From an uncultured Bacteroidales bacterium (GTDB lineage: Bacteria > Bacteroidota > Bacteroidia > Bacteroidales > Paludibacteraceae): 64,000 nucleotides of DNA. The notes beneath the pieces are model-generated. The model saw only the letters and a program-made list of their open reading frames with translations, made no database searches and was not told where the DNA came from. The position numbers and the translations under genes were made by a program. The stretch lies in assembly GCA_900320865.1 (NCBI GenBank), contig ONTT01000004.1, positions 1 through 64,000 of the forward strand, given 5' to 3'. Below are positions 26,068 to 35,770 of this stretch, one piece after another (the stretch's first letter is position 1; each line of letters begins with the position of its first letter).

Positions 26068-29000
26068 ATGAGAAAAACTTTACTCTCCGCGTTGTTTATG
26101 GTCTTGATGACCGTAGCAGCATTTGCAGCCAGAGAAGATCTTTATGTGCTGCATGCAGGGTTTGAGGATGGTGCTATTCCTGAAGGATGGACTCAGGAAA
26201 ATGTCGCCGGTCAAACCTCATGGATAGTGGAGAAAATCGACACGGCATTGTATCCTAAAGGCACTGCTGATGGCGACTTCCGTGTGATGCTCCGTAATAC
26301 GACGGATCAGACGCAACGCTTTTGCACGCGTTTGATTACGCCTGCAATGGATTTACGCGAAGTAACTCTCCCTGTCTTAATGTTCTCACATGCTCAGTTA
26401 CAACGAACGGGTGATGTGGACACTCTTCGTGTCTATTATCGCTCTTCCGAGGAAGCTCGCTGGGTGTTGTTGGCAACATACCCTGACAAAACAACATCGA
26501 AGTACACTAAATGGACTTCGGAAACAATTGATTTGCCTGCGCAAAGTGGGACATATCAATTAGCATTTGAAGGGTCTGATAATTTCGGACGCGGTATTGC
26601 ATTGGATGAAATTATTGTCCGTCCGATGCCGACGTGCGACTTGCCTTCCCATTTGAATGCAGGTAGTATTACAACCACATCCGCAAATTTGTCTTGGTTA
26701 GCTTCAATGGATGCCGATAGTATCAGATTGGTCGTGTCTTTGTCTGAGCCAGATTCGGCACTCTACATTAAGCCTGCTGACATAGTTGTAGATACATTCG
26801 TTACTAATTTCTCGTTTGAATTGAAGAACTTAGAACGTAACACTATGTATTATTGGTTTGTAAACTCTTACTGCTCTGGAGAAACAAGCGGTTGGTCTGC
26901 AGCTTCATTCCGCACGCGTAACATCTCGGATGTTCCTTATGTGCAAGATTTCAATAAGACCTATCTTGCAAACTCTCCTACGCACATGGAGTACATGACA
27001 TCCGGTACAAGTATTATGGAAAGCGACGGTGTGACGATGGATATCATGCCGTATGTCAACCGTAATACTGCGGAATCAGATTGGCACAAGTATGCCTATG
27101 ACAGCACTACATGTTTTGTATTCTCTGGAAGCAAAACCTCAGTAACAACTGCCATCCCTGCTGGAGAATATGCTTACGGTGCTACTCCGGAAATGAATGT
27201 AGAGGATGTCCGTGATCTGTCGGTTACTTTCTGGGGATATGCAGAGCGCTATGCAGGTCCCGACTATTCGGAGTATGCGGCTGCTATTATAGTCGGTGTG
27301 ATGACCAATCCGGACGACTATGCTACTTTCGTGCCGGTGGATACGTGCTATCTGTCCGATTCATATATGCATCACCGTTTCACGGTAGATCTGAAGAATT
27401 ATCAAGGTTATCAGATTGCTGATACCACCATCTATGGTAAGTATATCGCTTTTGCTTCGGATTTCCAAGACAAGAAGAATCTCTTCTATATGGACAATCT
27501 CAAAGTGAAATACACCTCAGCGGCTTCTATTCCGCAAGGATTGTCATTCTCGAATGTGGACTACAATAGCTTGAAAGTAAAAGTGGCTGAATTAGGTAAA
27601 TCTACTGCATGGAATCTGGTTATCGCTTCCGATTTGGTATATGACGGTAGCAAGCCGAAAAAAGTGCTTGCTGAGAAAGAAGGAATCACAGAAACTTCCA
27701 CTTCTATTGAAGCAGATACCTTAGAAGGAAAGGTAATATACCTCTATGCACAAGGTTTGAATGGTAGTGATTCGTCTATTTTCGCTCTTCCTGTGGGCGT
27801 GAAGATGCCTCGCATGCAAGATACACTGCCTTATGAGATTATCTTCAATGCAAAGGAAGAGGCCAAAGGCACGTATTCCAGCCGGGAGGTAGTTCCGTTC
27901 AACCGGATACTCACTACCCGCAACCTCTTCCCAGATGTAACAGTGGAAATCAGCACACCGCCCAACCGTTGGCCGTGGTACTATAGCAGTGCCCCTGCCA
28001 TGGTGATGAGCTATGTGGGAGAGTATATCGCCATGCCTGCGGTACCGAATGTGAAGGATGTATTCGTCAATTTTGGCATATCTCCTTATTATTCTTCTGC
28101 AGCACACGTGGACGATGCGCGTATTGCATTGGGTGTCATGACGGATCCGTATGATATCTCCACATTCGATTCCATTGCAGTGTTTGACGGTACAGGTACC
28201 ATGTCTCCGCGTGTTCAAAACTGCGCGTATGCGTTGAGCGGTTATACCGGAGAAGGCAAGTATATTGCGTTCAAATATGTGCTGCCAAAGAGTGGAAATG
28301 ATGGAGACGGTGTGAATATTTACAACGTCAGCTTCTACTCGCAATCTGCTCGTCCCCGTCCGTATGATATCGAATTGACAGCCGGCTCGGATTCCGCTGA
28401 AGTGGCATGGAAAGGTAATGCCGAGGTGGAGCATCAGGTGGTAGTTACCAAAATGAAAGCGGTTGCTGTCAGCACAGATAGTTATGGTACCTACTCGTTA
28501 CAGTATGAGGTGGATAAAGAAGTGATTGATACGGTAGTGAACGGTCTTGGTGCAAAACTTGGATTGGAGCCTCATTCTGTTTATCAGATTTCTATTTCTG
28601 CTATCTATGGCACCGACACATTACCAGGTATCATCAATTATGCTTTCACGACGGATTGCCGCGAGAAAGAGCCTATCCCCTATTTCGATGATATGGAGTC
28701 ATATGCGGCTAATGCCCAGTTCAAGCAGTATCCTGCGTGCTGGATCGGTTCTCCATGGAAGTCCTATACCCCTAGTGGCAGTTATTCGCATACAGAATAC
28801 TATCCTTACATCAGCTCCTCGTCATTGGATGGCTACACACATTCTGGAAAGAACATTCTTGTAATGGGTGCTTCTACCACTTCGACGACCGATCTGTGGT
28901 TGGCTTTACCCGAATTAGACGCTGAAATTAACACCTTGCAATTGAGCATGTGGCTCAAACCGGCAAGCGCAGGATATAATGACACGATTGAGATCGGTCT

Positions 29001-32000
29001 AATCCCTGTCAATGCTACTGATTTGAGCGTATTTGAGCATGTCGCTTATGTTAAGGTACAGGGTCTGGCAGCTATGAAGGAGTATATCGTCCGTTTAGAC
29101 GAATATGTGGGTTCGTCGGCTGGTAAGCGTCTCTGCATGGTAAAACGTTCAACTGCAAACCACTACTATTACATCGACGACGTAAAGGTGGAACCGCTGT
29201 CTTTGTGTCCGAAAGTAATGGATGTCGAAATTGAGAATATTGGTACGATGGGAGCTACCGCCAAATGGACATCGGCTGTTTCTACAAAATGGGAATTCCT
29301 GATGACGGCCAAATCCATGACCGAGGCCGGATTGGACACTCTGAACAGAGCTGCCATTGACAGTACTATCGTATACCTGTGGGAAACAGTGGATGCGATG
29401 CCGTATGCTTTCATAAGCGAAAAAGCAAAAGTCAATACAACCTATTATGTCCGTGTACGCGGAATATGTGATGACAAGGTCGGCGCATGGAGTGACGAGG
29501 TGTCGTTTGCAACCATGTGTGAGAGTGTCAATATTGATACATATAAAGAGACTTTCTCTGTCAAAGGAAACGAGGAATGCTGGACGATGGGTGTACGTTC
29601 CGGTACTACCAATGCACCATCCTTCAACACAAACGGATATCTCTATATGTTCAATACCACGGCATCAGACGGTGCTTATGCTGTCACTCCGCCGATGAAC
29701 ACGGATGATATCAGCAAATATCAAATCTCGTTTGATGCACATGGAGGAAATTCGGCTGCATATCTTAAAGAAGTGACGGTAGGCGTGGTAACTAATGCAA
29801 GTGACTTGACGACGTTCGAGCCGATGACAACACTCAAACTGAATCAGGTATCCCTTACAACAGTCGCGACCAACTATGGATTCGACGAAGCGTATCGTTA
29901 TACCGTTCGTTTCGACCAATATGAAGGCGATTGGCGTGGAAATAAGGGTAACCGTATCATGTTCCTTTCGGAATCCGGTGACTTGGCTAACTACGTCTAT
30001 GTGGACAATATCGAATTCAAGTCTATTGCCGCCGTTCGTGAGCCACTTGAGGTTTGGGCGGAAGAAGTAGGCGAGAATTACGCAATTCTGACTTGGGATA
30101 CGGTAGGCACGAAATATAAGGTCAAAGTATCCAGCAAGAAGATTGATCCTGCTACGGAAGAAGGTGACATGATGGACTCGCTCGTACAAGGCAATGGTGT
30201 CCGTGTGGATGGTTTGAAGATGCTAACCCGCTATTATGTATATGTACAGACAGTAGGCGAAGAGTCTGAGAGCTTGTGGTCTAACATGCGCTGGTTTAAT
30301 ACCGTATGCCCTCTTTCATACAATATGCCGTATGAGAACGATTTCAGAGGTAAAGTGGTTCGTACTTCTTCTCCGTATGACGGAGTGGATTGCTGGAATC
30401 TGTATTATGGTGGCCAGGCCATTGAGGAATACCTCTCTGGTTCTGCATTCTATTGCCGTCCGTACGCGACGGCTAACAAGGCAGGTACTGTAACAGGTGA
30501 CAACGGTTTGTATCTCGGAAGTACCTTTGGCACCGCTTCGACACCCGCTAAGTCTGCTGTGGCTGTGCTGCCGGTAATCAATGCCGATTGGAAAAAGGCA
30601 ATGATTGAGTTTGACTGGAGAACCTCTGTGACTACAGTGGCTGAGGCAAGCAAACGTAATCTTGCTTATGGTATAGCCGAATATGCAGAACCGCTGGATT
30701 CTGTTCTGGCTACTGTTCAGTGGCTGGACACCATTAATACGGGTGAGAACTATGGAACATGGATTCATGAGATGTTGCCGCTTAACACCTATGAAGGAGC
30801 AGGCAAGCATCTGGTACTGTGCCAATTTGGTGGTAGCGGTTCCGGTACGACTGCAGTTTATGCTTATCTGGACAATCTACGCGTAGTAGAAGCTCCGGAA
30901 GTGTTTGCGCCGGCAACAATCGAGTGCGGTAGAACCTATGCGACTACTGCTGAATTAAGTTGGAAGCAGACAATCGGAGACTACAAACAGTGGCAGGTGG
31001 TTGCCGTTAAAGCAGGCGAAGCTATTCCGGAAAACCCGGAGGTTTCTACCTTTGATACTACGGCTTGTGTACTGACCGGCTTACTGCCGAGTACCTCCTA
31101 TGAGTTCTATGTACGTGCCGTCAGTGGTGATAAGGTTTCGCCTTGGGTTTCTGAAGCAGCTAAGGGTACGACATTGTATTTAGTGGAGGTAGCAGATGCG
31201 TTCTGGAACTTTGATTCTCAGAGTACGCAAGAGCATTACAACAACTCTACGTACTGGAAAGAGAAAGGTTGGTTGCAGGGAATGATTCGTGGTTCTTTCA
31301 GCAATTCCAATGTTCCTTATCTCCAAGCCAACACCATTAATGCAACATCCAAACTGCGCACTTCGTGGTACTCCTTCTCGGGCGATACCTGTATGCGTTT
31401 CTACAGTTCAAGTACAGTGGGCTCATATACATTAATGCCTCAAATCAATTGTAATCTCGATTCGATGCAGTTACGTTTCAAGGCTCGTCCTGGTTATGGA
31501 AATGAGAGCACGGGTGCTTATTCCAACACGTACGCTAAGGGTACATATAGTAGATCTATTACTATCGGTTATATGACCGATCCGTATGATTACAATACGT
31601 TTAAAGAGATTACTACCTACAAAGCTGACGAAGTAACCGCTACCAAGTTAGCAGATGATCCGCAAGGAACTGATTTCTGGCGTGAAGTAGTTATTCCGCT
31701 GTATGGAGTAGGCGAAGGTAAATATATTGTGTTTGCCACCAACTACGACCAAACGAACTACATGTACATCGATGATGTAATCGTTGAGAAAGAGACCGGT
31801 TGTGCTGTCCCAGTTCAAACTTCAATGTTGAATGAAAAACTGAAATACAACACGGCTGCTTTCAAGTGGGGTAGCGGTAAAGAGGATTGGGATGTACAAA
31901 TCTTAACCAAAGCAACTTCCGGAGAAGATAGTATTGTTGTTAACACGACTGTCGACACACTCTATTTCGAAGTTGACACCCTCAAAGCTGAAACCGCTTA

Positions 32001-34926
32001 TACATTCCGTGTTCGTTCGAATTGCGGTGGCGAAGAATTCAGCGATTGGATCAGTATCCCATTCACTACACCTTGTGCTCCGCAAGAAGCGGAAGATGTT
32101 GTATGGAATTTTGAAAATAATCTCGTTCCATTCTACACATCCGGTACTACTCATTACGACATTCCGGCTTGCTGGGCAAATGGCATAACAGGAACCACCA
32201 CCCAGTCCTATAAACCGTATGCTTATGCTAACACATGGGCTACCACAACGGCAAAGGCATATGCTCGTAATGATGAGAAGGATGGTAAAGCATTACGCTT
32301 CTACACTACTGCTTCCTACTACAATGCATATGTAGCACTGCCCGATATGGCCTTCCCGCTTGACTCGATGACACTCCACTTCTGGGGACGTGCTGCTGAG
32401 TTCTATAGCACGAGTAACACCAATACGAACGCAGATATTAAGGGTAAAGGACGCTTGTCGTCTGTTAATAGCGGCTACAGTCGTACGTTAGTTATCGGCG
32501 TGATGACGAATGTGGAGGATTTCGAGACATTCACTCCGTTGGATACCATCACGTATGATAAAGTATGGTCAGGAACGATCAATACCAGCATGGCTGATCG
32601 CTTTATTACAGATGATAAGAGCGGTAACAACTGGTGGCAAGAGTATGCTATTCCTCTAGCAAAGTATGCTGGTAAGGGCCACATTGCTATTGCAGCACTT
32701 AAACCAACTGCTACTAGTTACTTCTATGTAGATGATATGGAAATCGTGAAGGGATCCTTCTGTACTGCAGCTAACAATATTCGAATTACGAATGTTTCTG
32801 CACATAATGCTTCCATTGCATGGAATCTGCCTGAAGATGCCTGCGACTCCGTATCCATTGAGCTGTATGCAGCAGATAAAGACGGACTTGCTTCTGATAG
32901 CATTGTAATGAAGATTGATTCGACGATAGCATCACGCGAATTGAGTTTCAATAATCTCATATCGGCGCATACGTACTTCTTCCGCATCAAGCATCTCTGC
33001 TCGGAGGATGAGGAGTCCCCTTGGTCCGCTTTGCAATCCTTCATATGTAGTTATGAAGCTCCGCTCTTCGTTGAAGATTTTGCAGAAGAGAGAATGTATC
33101 CGGCTAACTGGACACGTGGTGGATCTACATCCAGTACGGGCAGTTCAATTGCTGATTTCATTGAAACCGGCAAAGTTGGTTCATTCACCTCTGATGCCGC
33201 AACCAGCAATGCCGCTTGGCGTCGTAACTCGAACGATGCAGACGGTATGGGAGAAGGAACCATCTATAGCATTCTTTCTACCGGTACCGGATCTTCGGCA
33301 ACATACTGCTACGCTTGGCTCTTCACGCCGGCTATCTTCCTTGATGGCGAGCAAGCAGAGAATATGATGTTGAGTTTCGATCTCGGTATGTGGAATAATA
33401 ACCGCAAGAGTGCTCCGAAAGCTCTGGGACTCAATGACCAATTCGTAGTTCTCATTTCTGAGGATGGAGGTGCATCTTGGTCTTTGGAGAATTCATGGGC
33501 TTGGAAAGCAGACGGAACCGGCGACTTCGACTATAACGAGGTACAGAACGAACGCCGTAAATGGTATGTAGACATGACGAAGTATGTAGGCAAGAATATT
33601 AAGATTGCATTCTATGCTGAGTCACACACATATCAAGGTGTTAACACGGGCAACTACCTCTATCTGGATAATGTACAACTTAATACATTCTCCAAGAACG
33701 AGTATAGCGAGACAATTTGCCGTTGGAATGACTATGCCGATGCTTCGTTCGAGATTGATGCATATGATTTGATTGTAGGTAAGACTACTACTTACGACGA
33801 ATATATCGCATCTACCAAGAAGGGTTATCCGGATAAACTGACTATCCTCAATCTTACCGTTGAGTGTGATACTCTCACTCCATTAAGCGCGACTATTTGC
33901 GAGGGCTCAGATTATGAGGAGAACGGATTTGTTATCCATAATGCCAAGGCTTCGGATACGTATAAACGTAAACTCTCCGGTGAAAATAAGTGCGACTCTA
34001 TCGTAGAGCTCCAATTGACAGTAATACCAATTATCCACATAAATATTGAGGATACTATCTGTCAAGGTGCATACTATGAGTTCAAAGGCGAGAAGTATTA
34101 TACTAACACCACGGTTACGGAAACCTTTACAGCTTCTACCGGATGCGATAGTATCGTTACGCTCTATCTCACAGTAACTCCGATTTTGGAAGGCGAAACC
34201 GAAGAGGTATTCCTCTGCCCGGATTCCGTTTACTACTTCTCGGAGAAATATCCTGCGCTGACTGAAGCGGGTATCTACAAAGATACTATTAAGAATGCAA
34301 AGGGCTGCGATTCGTTAATCGCTGTTGAGATTAAGAATGTACCGAATGAGAAGACCTTCATCCGTGCAGCTATCTGCCCGAACGAGAAATATGATGAGTA
34401 TCCTTTCCGTGGTTTGAGCGAAGCTGGCGATTGGACAAGTACACTCAAGACTATTTATGGTTGTGACTCGATCGTTACGCTCCATCTCTTGGTAGCTACA
34501 CCGACTGACGAACAAACCTTCACGCTGGAGGATAGCATCGATGTAAATAACCTGCCGTATGTACTCAACGACGTAGAGATTCTGCCGCTTGGTACCGAGG
34601 TTGGTGTTTACACACGTACGATTAACCTCAACTGCGGCGAGGCTACATTGGTTATCACGGTTGGTTATCCGCAAAGTATTAACAATACGTTTGTCAACTC
34701 GCTGGCTGTTATGCCGAACCCGGCACAGGTTGGTGAACCGATTCGCATCCTCGGTTCCTTCGATGATGCTTCTATCGAGGTTACCTCCGCTACCGGTGCA
34801 CTCGTTTATACAGCACAGAATCTGATCAACCCGATCACTATCCCCGGTATGCCGGTTGCTGGTGTTTACCTCATCCGCTTACGCGAGAATGGTCGCATCT
34901 ACCAGGCTAAACTGATGGTTAAATAA
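26068..34926 (+). CDS. Giant HagA-like T9SS adhesin with alternating jelly-roll and FnIII domains (cargo P5)
   Basis: A 2952-aa exported protein with signal peptide MRKTLLSALFMVLMTVAAFA. About nine jelly-roll (choice-of-anchor J / cleaved-adhesin-like) domains each end in a (V/I/L)D(D/N/E)(I/V/L/M) motif, for example GIALDEIIV, YMDNLKV, YYIDDVKV, YAYLDNLRV, YMYIDDVIV and LYLDNVQL. About eight FnIII-like domains lie between them (TSANLSW, SAEVAW, GATAKW, YAILTWD, TAELSW, NTAAFKW, NASIAWN). The C-terminus has four to five ICEG...GCDSIV repeats (about 2605-2860) and a sorting domain (LAVMPNPAQVGEPI...GVYLIRLRENGRIYQAKLMVK). Unlike the other cargos it lacks the QWYKNG pre-CTD module and has no adjacent barrel gene downstream. 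Adhesion is inferred from similarity to Porphyromonas HagA-type architecture. Confidence 0.82.
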   Translation: MRKTLLSALFMVLMTVAAFAAREDLYVLHAGFEDGAIPEGWTQENVAGQTSWIVEKIDTALYPKGTADGDFRVMLRNTTDQTQRFCTRLITPAMDLREVTLPVLMFSHAQLQRTGDVDTLRVYYRSSEEARWVLLATYPDKTTSKYTKWTSETIDLPAQSGTYQLAFEGSDNFGRGIALDEIIVRPMPTCDLPSHLNAGSITTTSANLSWLASMDADSIRLVVSLSEPDSALYIKPADIVVDTFVTNFSFELKNLERNTMYYWFVNSYCSGETSGWSAASFRTRNISDVPYVQDFNKTYLANSPTHMEYMTSGTSIMESDGVTMDIMPYVNRNTAESDWHKYAYDSTTCFVFSGSKTSVTTAIPAGEYAYGATPEMNVEDVRDLSVTFWGYAERYAGPDYSEYAAAIIVGVMTNPDDYATFVPVDTCYLSDSYMHHRFTVDLKNYQGYQIADTTIYGKYIAFASDFQDKKNLFYMDNLKVKYTSAASIPQGLSFSNVDYNSLKVKVAELGKSTAWNLVIASDLVYDGSKPKKVLAEKEGITETSTSIEADTLEGKVIYLYAQGLNGSDSSIFALPVGVKMPRMQDTLPYEIIFNAKEEAKGTYSSREVVPFNRILTTRNLFPDVTVEISTPPNRWPWYYSSAPAMVMSYVGEYIAMPAVPNVKDVFVNFGISPYYSSAAHVDDARIALGVMTDPYDISTFDSIAVFDGTGTMSPRVQNCAYALSGYTGEGKYIAFKYVLPKSGNDGDGVNIYNVSFYSQSARPRPYDIELTAGSDSAEVAWKGNAEVEHQVVVTKMKAVAVSTDSYGTYSLQYEVDKEVIDTVVNGLGAKLGLEPHSVYQISISAIYGTDTLPGIINYAFTTDCREKEPIPYFDDMESYAANAQFKQYPACWIGSPWKSYTPSGSYSHTEYYPYISSSSLDGYTHSGKNILVMGASTTSTTDLWLALPELDAEINTLQLSMWLKPASAGYNDTIEIGLIPVNATDLSVFEHVAYVKVQGLAAMKEYIVRLDEYVGSSAGKRLCMVKRSTANHYYYIDDVKVEPLSLCPKVMDVEIENIGTMGATAKWTSAVSTKWEFLMTAKSMTEAGLDTLNRAAIDSTIVYLWETVDAMPYAFISEKAKVNTTYYVRVRGICDDKVGAWSDEVSFATMCESVNIDTYKETFSVKGNEECWTMGVRSGTTNAPSFNTNGYLYMFNTTASDGAYAVTPPMNTDDISKYQISFDAHGGNSAAYLKEVTVGVVTNASDLTTFEPMTTLKLNQVSLTTVATNYGFDEAYRYTVRFDQYEGDWRGNKGNRIMFLSESGDLANYVYVDNIEFKSIAAVREPLEVWAEEVGENYAILTWDTVGTKYKVKVSSKKIDPATEEGDMMDSLVQGNGVRVDGLKMLTRYYVYVQTVGEESESLWSNMRWFNTVCPLSYNMPYENDFRGKVVRTSSPYDGVDCWNLYYGGQAIEEYLSGSAFYCRPYATANKAGTVTGDNGLYLGSTFGTASTPAKSAVAVLPVINADWKKAMIEFDWRTSVTTVAEASKRNLAYGIAEYAEPLDSVLATVQWLDTINTGENYGTWIHEMLPLNTYEGAGKHLVLCQFGGSGSGTTAVYAYLDNLRVVEAPEVFAPATIECGRTYATTAELSWKQTIGDYKQWQVVAVKAGEAIPENPEVSTFDTTACVLTGLLPSTSYEFYVRAVSGDKVSPWVSEAAKGTTLYLVEVADAFWNFDSQSTQEHYNNSTYWKEKGWLQGMIRGSFSNSNVPYLQANTINATSKLRTSWYSFSGDTCMRFYSSSTVGSYTLMPQINCNLDSMQLRFKARPGYGNESTGAYSNTYAKGTYSRSITIGYMTDPYDYNTFKEITTYKADEVTATKLADDPQGTDFWREVVIPLYGVGEGKYIVFATNYDQTNYMYIDDVIVEKETGCAVPVQTSMLNEKLKYNTAAFKWGSGKEDWDVQILTKATSGEDSIVVNTTVDTLYFEVDTLKAETAYTFRVRSNCGGEEFSDWISIPFTTPCAPQEAEDVVWNFENNLVPFYTSGTTHYDIPACWANGITGTTTQSYKPYAYANTWATTTAKAYARNDEKDGKALRFYTTASYYNAYVALPDMAFPLDSMTLHFWGRAAEFYSTSNTNTNADIKGKGRLSSVNSGYSRTLVIGVMTNVEDFETFTPLDTITYDKVWSGTINTSMADRFITDDKSGNNWWQEYAIPLAKYAGKGHIAIAALKPTATSYFYVDDMEIVKGSFCTAANNIRITNVSAHNASIAWNLPEDACDSVSIELYAADKDGLASDSIVMKIDSTIASRELSFNNLISAHTYFFRIKHLCSEDEESPWSALQSFICSYEAPLFVEDFAEERMYPANWTRGGSTSSTGSSIADFIETGKVGSFTSDAATSNAAWRRNSNDADGMGEGTIYSILSTGTGSSATYCYAWLFTPAIFLDGEQAENMMLSFDLGMWNNNRKSAPKALGLNDQFVVLISEDGGASWSLENSWAWKADGTGDFDYNEVQNERRKWYVDMTKYVGKNIKIAFYAESHTYQGVNTGNYLYLDNVQLNTFSKNEYSETICRWNDYADASFEIDAYDLIVGKTTTYDEYIASTKKGYPDKLTILNLTVECDTLTPLSATICEGSDYEENGFVIHNAKASDTYKRKLSGENKCDSIVELQLTVIPIIHINIEDTICQGAYYEFKGEKYYTNTTVTETFTASTGCDSIVTLYLTVTPILEGETEEVFLCPDSVYYFSEKYPALTEAGIYKDTIKNAKGCDSLIAVEIKNVPNEKTFIRAAICPNEKYDEYPFRGLSEAGDWTSTLKTIYGCDSIVTLHLLVATPTDEQTFTLEDSIDVNNLPYVLNDVEILPLGTEVGVYTRTINLNCGEATLVITVGYPQSINNTFVNSLAVMPNPAQVGEPIRILGSFDDASIEVTSATGALVYTAQNLINPITIPGMPVAGVYLIRLRENGRIYQAKLMVK

Positions 34927-34942
34927 ATCAGTCTACGCCTAT

Positions 34943-34979
34943 AAAAAGATAGCTCGAGCAATCGGGCTATCTTTTTTTT
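34943..34979 (+). terminator. Rho-independent terminator after cargo P5
   Basis: A 15-bp stem (AAAAAGATAGCTCGA with TCGGGCTATCTTTTT, one G-T pair) caps a GCAA tetraloop and is followed by a T-run. It starts 17 nt after the P5 stop. Confidence 0.93.
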
Positions 34980-34988
34980 ATTTCTGTT

Positions 34989-35004
34989 TGGCACGATAGT
35001 TGTT
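34989..35004 (+). promoter_or_regulatory. Sigma-54 (RpoN)-like -24/-12 promoter
   Basis: TTGGCACGATAGTTGTT (34988-35004) matches the RpoN consensus YTGGCACGRNNNTTGCW except for T in place of C in the -12 element. The GG and GT dinucleotides are separated by exactly 10 nt. It lies about 70 nt upstream of the small Cys/His-rich protein. No -33/-7 promoter was found there. Confidence 0.6.
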
Positions 35005-35072
35005 AATCCCTGGTAACTGCGAGATGAGTCGCGGTTAAGAACATTCATTAACCCATTAAAAATCAAACAGTT

Positions 35073-35402
35073 ATGAAAAGAATGGTTACTCTGGCACTGT
35101 TAGTTGCCGCTATGATGAGCGCTTCCATGAGCGCAAGTGCACAAGGCCGACGAGGCGAGTTCAAAGGACGTAAAGCAGATTTCCGCAAAGAGATATTTCT
35201 CAAACAATGCCAATGTCCCAAATGCCGGGAAGCGAGAATGATGGAGGCTAAACGAGCACAGTTATTGATGCGCGAGGCACGATTCAAAAAAGCATCCTTC
35301 CGAGACGCTCGCTTTGAAAGGGAGTTCCAAAAATTCCATGGCAAAGTTGGCAAAGTTGACAAAGTTGGCAAACATCATCACCGACATCATCATCGTAGAT
35401 AA
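35073..35402 (+). CDS. Small secreted basic protein with CxCxxC and His-rich tail
   Basis: A 109-aa protein with a signal peptide ending SMSASAQ (about residue 24). The mature part is strongly basic. It has a CQCPKC motif (three Cys, about residues 46-51), an Arg/Lys-rich helical stretch (REARFKKASFRDARFERE), a short tandem GKVGKVDKVGK repeat, and the C-terminal tail HHHRHHHRR. I do not recognise the family. Cys and His clusters suggest metal binding in the periplasm or outside the cell, which is inference. It is a single-gene unit: a sigma-54-like promoter lies upstream and a terminator downstream. Confidence 0.7.
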   Translation: MKRMVTLALLVAAMMSASMSASAQGRRGEFKGRKADFRKEIFLKQCQCPKCREARMMEAKRAQLLMREARFKKASFRDARFEREFQKFHGKVGKVDKVGKHHHRHHHRR

Positions 35403-35427
35403 CATCCCACGATAATGCATCTTACCT

Positions 35428-35460
35428 AAAGAAATGGGGCCTCAAGCTCCATTTCTTTTG
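35428..35460 (+). terminator. Rho-independent terminator of the small Cys/His-rich gene
   Basis: AAAGAAATGG (35428-35437) pairs with CCATTTCTTT (35449-35458), with further inner G-C pairs, and the 3' arm ends in T residues. Confidence 0.85.
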
Positions 35461-35485
35461 TCTCCCTACGCCTCTGCATCACATT

Positions 35486-35551
35486 TTGTTGGTGTCTTGT
35501 TGGAGTTTTGTTAGAGTAATGTTGGAGTATTGTCGGACTAATCCTAGACTT
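35486..35551. repeat. Degenerate 11-bp phased repeat
   Basis: Six consecutive 11-mers related to TTGTTGGAGTA run without gaps (TTGTTGGTGTC, TTGTTGGAGTT, TTGTTAGAGTA, ATGTTGGAGTA, TTGTCGGACTA, ATCCTAGACTT). No gene is seen in 35403-35770. The rest of this gap holds two further groups of three 8-mers (GAAACTTT type at 35635-35658; TGGCACTC type at 35671-35694). Confidence 0.7.
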
Positions 35552-35718
35552 TAGTACTGGTCATGTACTACTCAAGTAATACTTTTGTCCTATGCATTAC
35601 CTATTGTCGACCCTTTCGACAAAAATTTTTTCGTGAAACTTTGAAACTTTGAGACTTTCAAAATTTGCCGTGGCACTCTGGCATTCTGACACTCTTTTTA
35701 AACAAAATCATTGTTTTG

Positions 35719-35750
35719 TTTGCATATATCGAAAAAAAACTGTAATTTTG
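35719..35750 (+). promoter_or_regulatory. mrp promoter
   Basis: TTTG at 35719-35722 followed by CATATAT, and TAATTTTG at 35743-35750, with 20-nt spacing. It places the transcript start only about 15 nt before ATG 35771. Confidence 0.85.
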
Positions 35751-35770
35751 CACTCGCAAAATTGAATAAC

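Noticed and set aside
35486-35694. CRISPR-like array
   Set aside because: Units are 8-11 bp, adjacent without spacers, and degenerate. No cas genes are present in the window.
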